A model generated the notes under the pieces. That model made no database searches and was not told where the DNA came from. It saw nothing but the letters and a program-made list of their open reading frames with translations. From the NCBI GenBank assembly GCA_938044295.1, contig CALIRC010000115.1, forward strand, positions 1-6,399: DNA of 6,399 nt. The letters are read 5' to 3'. Position numbers and translations under genes: made by a program. Origin of the DNA: Minisyncoccota bacterium (lineage in GTDB: Bacteria; Patescibacteriota; Minisyncoccia; Moranbacterales; GCA-2747515). Each line of letters starts with the position of its first letter. Positions within the stretch are counted from its first letter, which is position 1. Shown one piece after another: positions 4,995-6,399 of the stretch.

Positions 4995-5165
4995 TAAAAA
5001 TAAACAGGTTTAGAGATGGGAAAGTAAGTACAACTAGCATCCAATACAATTCTAGTATGCGCTCTACCAGCGTGAGCTAACGGCCCTAAAAATAAACAGG
5101 TTTAGAGAGAAAGGAGGGTATACACAACTAGCATCCAATACAGTGCTAGTATGCACTCTACGACA
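4995..5165 (-). repeat. Imperfect tandem repeat upstream of tRNA-Ala carrying tRNA-derived sequence
   Basis: About 92-94-bp units recur upstream of the tRNA. Shared blocks are the leader abutting the tRNA 5' end, CTAAACCTGTTTATTTTTA (4995-5013 and 5087-5105), the block ACAACTAGCATCCAATACA (5030-5048 and 5124-5142, forward strand), CTAGTATGC (5052-5060 and 5146-5154), and the tRNA 5' half (true copy 4966-4994, second copy 5057-5086, a remnant near 5151-5161). The outer unit contains a stem ACTAGCA/TGCTAGT. The array reaches almost to the stop of the DUF1295 gene. The parts between the blocks have diverged, so the duplication is not recent. Confidence 0.8.
5057..5086 (-). pseudogene. Duplicated 5' half of tRNA-Ala
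   Basis: This segment repeats the acceptor 5' strand and D arm of the tRNA-Ala (GGGCCGTTAGCTCA...TGGTAGAGCGCAT) with a changed D loop that is one base longer. The sequence after it does not form a proper anticodon stem, T arm or acceptor 3' strand, so no whole tRNA can be made. The acceptor and D-stem bases are all kept while the D loop changed, which may be chance or a sign of a retained structure. Confidence 0.7.
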
Positions 5166-5179
5166 CATAAGCACACAAA

Positions 5180-5956
5180 TCATCTCTTCACGGGACCAGG
5201 GAAAAAAGCATTTGTTTTTTTCTTATATTTTTCAAACTCCACATTTCCTCTGTATCGTCGCTCAGTCATCGGAATACCAGAAACGACAAGTATAAGTATA
5301 GTAACTACCACAGGACTAATAATACCATACACGCAACCGTGCGTACTTACAATAACAAACAGCCCCCACCACATCGTCACCTCACCAAAATAATTTGGAT
5401 GCCGCGTATATTTCCATAAACCCTCCATCATGATCTGTCCCCTGTTCTTCTGATCAGCGATAAAGCGTCGCAACTGATAATCCCCCACAGCTTCAAAGAA
5501 AAATCCAAGGCTCCAAATAACCAGACCAGCAAAAATGAAAACATTCCAGTGAGCATCATACCCATAATGAGCCATTATGAGAACTGGCGTCATCACGAGT
5601 AAAGAGAGAATACCCTGCAAAACATAGATCTGCAAAAACGAGCGCAGATAAAACCACGCCAAAGATTTTTTCTGCCAGTCCGTGCGCCACTGAGCATAGC
5701 GCGGATCCTCAGTTTTTTTCTGATTGCGAGAACCTATATGCCACATCAATCGTACACCCCATAGCATGACCAAGCCGTAGACAATCATCTGGACAGATGT
5801 CGCTCCTGATGTCCACCAGAAATATCCAGCAACACTAGCAGGATACGCACCCCACAAAACATCAGCGATATCATTACGTCCGATAGCAATAGAAACCACG
5901 AACGCAACACAAATCATAATTCCTACAATTGTAACAGCAGACAAAACAATATCCAT
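5180..5956 (-). CDS. DUF1295 family membrane protein (steroid 5-alpha-reductase-like fold)
   Basis: The 258-residue protein has about six or seven membrane helices. It matches DUF1295 throughout: DVLWG after the first helix (32-36), R-x-x-W-H-I-x-x-R-N...EDPRYAQWR (69-91), the GLWKYTRHPNYFGEVTMWWG block (179-198) shared with 5-alpha-reductases and isoprenylcysteine methyltransferases, where it helps bind the cofactor, and the C-terminal PMTERRYRGN...FEKYKKKTNAFFPGP (229-255). Length is usual for the family. By family resemblance it would be an integral-membrane NADPH-dependent reductase acting on a lipid-like substrate, but most bacterial members have no proven reaction. ATG at 5956 lies about 12 bases after the predicted transcription start; no Shine-Dalgarno site. 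It stops with TGA only 15 bases before the repeat tract upstream of the tRNA. Confidence 0.93.
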   Translation of the reverse strand: MDIVLSAVTIVGIMICVAFVVSIAIGRNDIADVLWGAYPASVAGYFWWTSGATSVQMIVYGLVMLWGVRLMWHIGSRNQKKTEDPRYAQWRTDWQKKSLAWFYLRSFLQIYVLQGILSLLVMTPVLIMAHYGYDAHWNVFIFAGLVIWSLGFFFEAVGDYQLRRFIADQKNRGQIMMEGLWKYTRHPNYFGEVTMWWGLFVIVSTHGCVYGIISPVVVTILILVVSGIPMTERRYRGNVEFEKYKKKTNAFFPGPVKR

Positions 5957-5974
5957 AAGTGCAAACGTTACAAT

Positions 5975-5980
5975 ATTATA
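5975..5980 (-). promoter_or_regulatory. -10 box (TATAAT) of the DUF1295 gene
   Basis: A perfect TATAAT on the reverse strand lies 18 bases before the ATG, giving a leader of roughly 12 bases without a ribosome site. No convincing -35 is seen at 16-18 bases upstream. Confidence 0.55.
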
Positions 5981-6078
5981 CTCTCAAACACAACACTACA
6001 TCCACATTGTCGTTACGCTGCAGGTAAAACCAAAAATCAAAAAGAGGCACTAAAACTACCAAGCAGAATCTCAATCAT

Positions 6079-6199
6079 TAGGACTTACGCACGTAATATA
6101 ATTTTAGGCAAAATCAGGCTTTTCATGAGCCATATCCTACCGATAGTGAGTGAAAAACATGGATTTTAACGACAAAGTACATCAAGTGCGTAAGTCCTA
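6079..6199. mobile_element. Second MITE-like element, 121 bp, with 14-bp terminal inverted repeats
   Basis: TAGGACTTACGCAC (6079-6092) is matched exactly by its reverse complement at 6186-6199. The trinucleotide CAT flanks it on both sides (6076-6078 and 6200-6202), a likely target duplication. The interior has no ORF and no strong symmetry. Its ends are unrelated to those of the 160-bp element, so a different transposase would be needed. The neighbouring 5981-6078 stretch shows nothing recognisable. Confidence 0.75.
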
Positions 6200-6202
6200 C
6201 AT

Positions 6203-6220
6203 AGTGAGAACTTCCTCACT
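6203..6220. other. Small stem-loop between the two mobile elements
   Basis: AGTGAG-AACTTC-CTCACT is a six-pair inverted repeat directly after the CAT flank of the 121-bp element. No T-run of note follows on either strand. Its role is unknown; it may be chance. Confidence 0.2.
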
Positions 6221-6259
6221 TTAATGCAATGTAAGGCACAAACACTACTTTTCCTCTAA

Positions 6260-6399
6260 GAGCCTGTCTAGGATCTTTTTTTGCAGGCGAATTTTTCCAT
6301 TTTTATAGTGAAAAATGAAGTGATCGAGGAAATGGTATCGAGATACCATGACGAGATCAATGCATTTTGCAACTAAAAATGGGGAAATTTTAGCGAAAG
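6260..6399. mobile_element. Second copy of the 160-bp MITE, cut by the window end
   Basis: From GAGCCTGTCTAGGATC onward this aligns without gaps to the first copy at 3985 for 140 bases, with about 15 mismatches counted by eye (close to 89% identity). It is preceded by TAA (6257-6259), the same target type as copy 1. The central palindrome is better kept here (ATGGTATC-GA-GATACCAT). The right end lies outside the window. Lacking an ORF, it is also non-autonomous. Confidence 0.85.

Noticed and set aside
5057..5165. Possible second complete tRNA in the repeat tract
   Set aside because: Acceptor 5' strand and D arm are present, but no T arm or matching acceptor 3' strand follows, and the would-be anticodon loops lack U33.
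4995..5165. CRISPR-like array
   Set aside because: The repeat blocks are few, tRNA-derived and unequally spaced, the intervening parts are themselves related, and no cas gene is present.

Overview
This is an AT-rich bacterial window holding six complete protein genes, one truncated gene, one tRNA and a cluster of small palindromic elements. All frames close with TAG, TAA or TGA. TGA ends the regulator and the DUF1295 gene at sensible family lengths, so the standard bacterial code fits and the TGA=Gly code of Gracilibacteria/Absconditabacteria does not. Short compact genes, almost no Shine-Dalgarno sites, -10-like boxes lying right against start codons, and an HTH-ACT-like protein of a type I recall from Patescibacteria (CPR) and archaea all suggest a Patescibacteria-like genome. 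That assignment is an inference of moderate to low confidence.

Layout. 1-466 (minus): the first half of an EamA-type (DMT superfamily) transporter, cut by the window edge, with an operator-like palindrome upstream. 620-1552 (minus): a five-helix membrane protein whose C-terminal part reads like a PilS-type (class IVb) pilin domain. 1703-2314 (minus): a class I SAM-dependent methyltransferase. 2523-3158 (minus): a small winged-helix plus ACT-like putative regulator. 3274-3984 (plus): an alanyl-tRNA editing hydrolase (AlaX), divergent from the regulator, with a 22-bp palindrome between them. 3985-4144: a 160-bp MITE with 20-bp perfect terminal inverted repeats, inserted exactly at the alaX stop codon. 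4390-4806 (minus): a 138-residue protein of unknown function with a consensus sigma-70 promoter, a strong Shine-Dalgarno site and a structured leader. 4890-4913: a near-symmetrical terminator. 4922-4994 (minus): tRNA-Ala(GGC). 4995-5165: imperfect tandem repeats containing a copied 5' half of that tRNA. 5180-5956 (minus): a DUF1295 membrane protein. 5957-6399: no gene, but a second MITE-like element (6079-6199) and a second copy of the first MITE (6260 to the window end).

How the parts may fit together. The genes do not form an operon; most have their own promoter-like sequence. The clearest functional theme is alanine decoding fidelity: AlaX removes wrong amino acids from tRNA-Ala, a tRNA-Ala gene lies about 0.9 kb away, and the gene divergent from alaX encodes a putative DNA-binding, ligand-sensing protein. 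Three other points merit attention: the pilin-like domain fused behind four extra membrane helices, the alternative hairpins in the leader of the 138-residue gene, and the MITE that used a stop codon as its target site.
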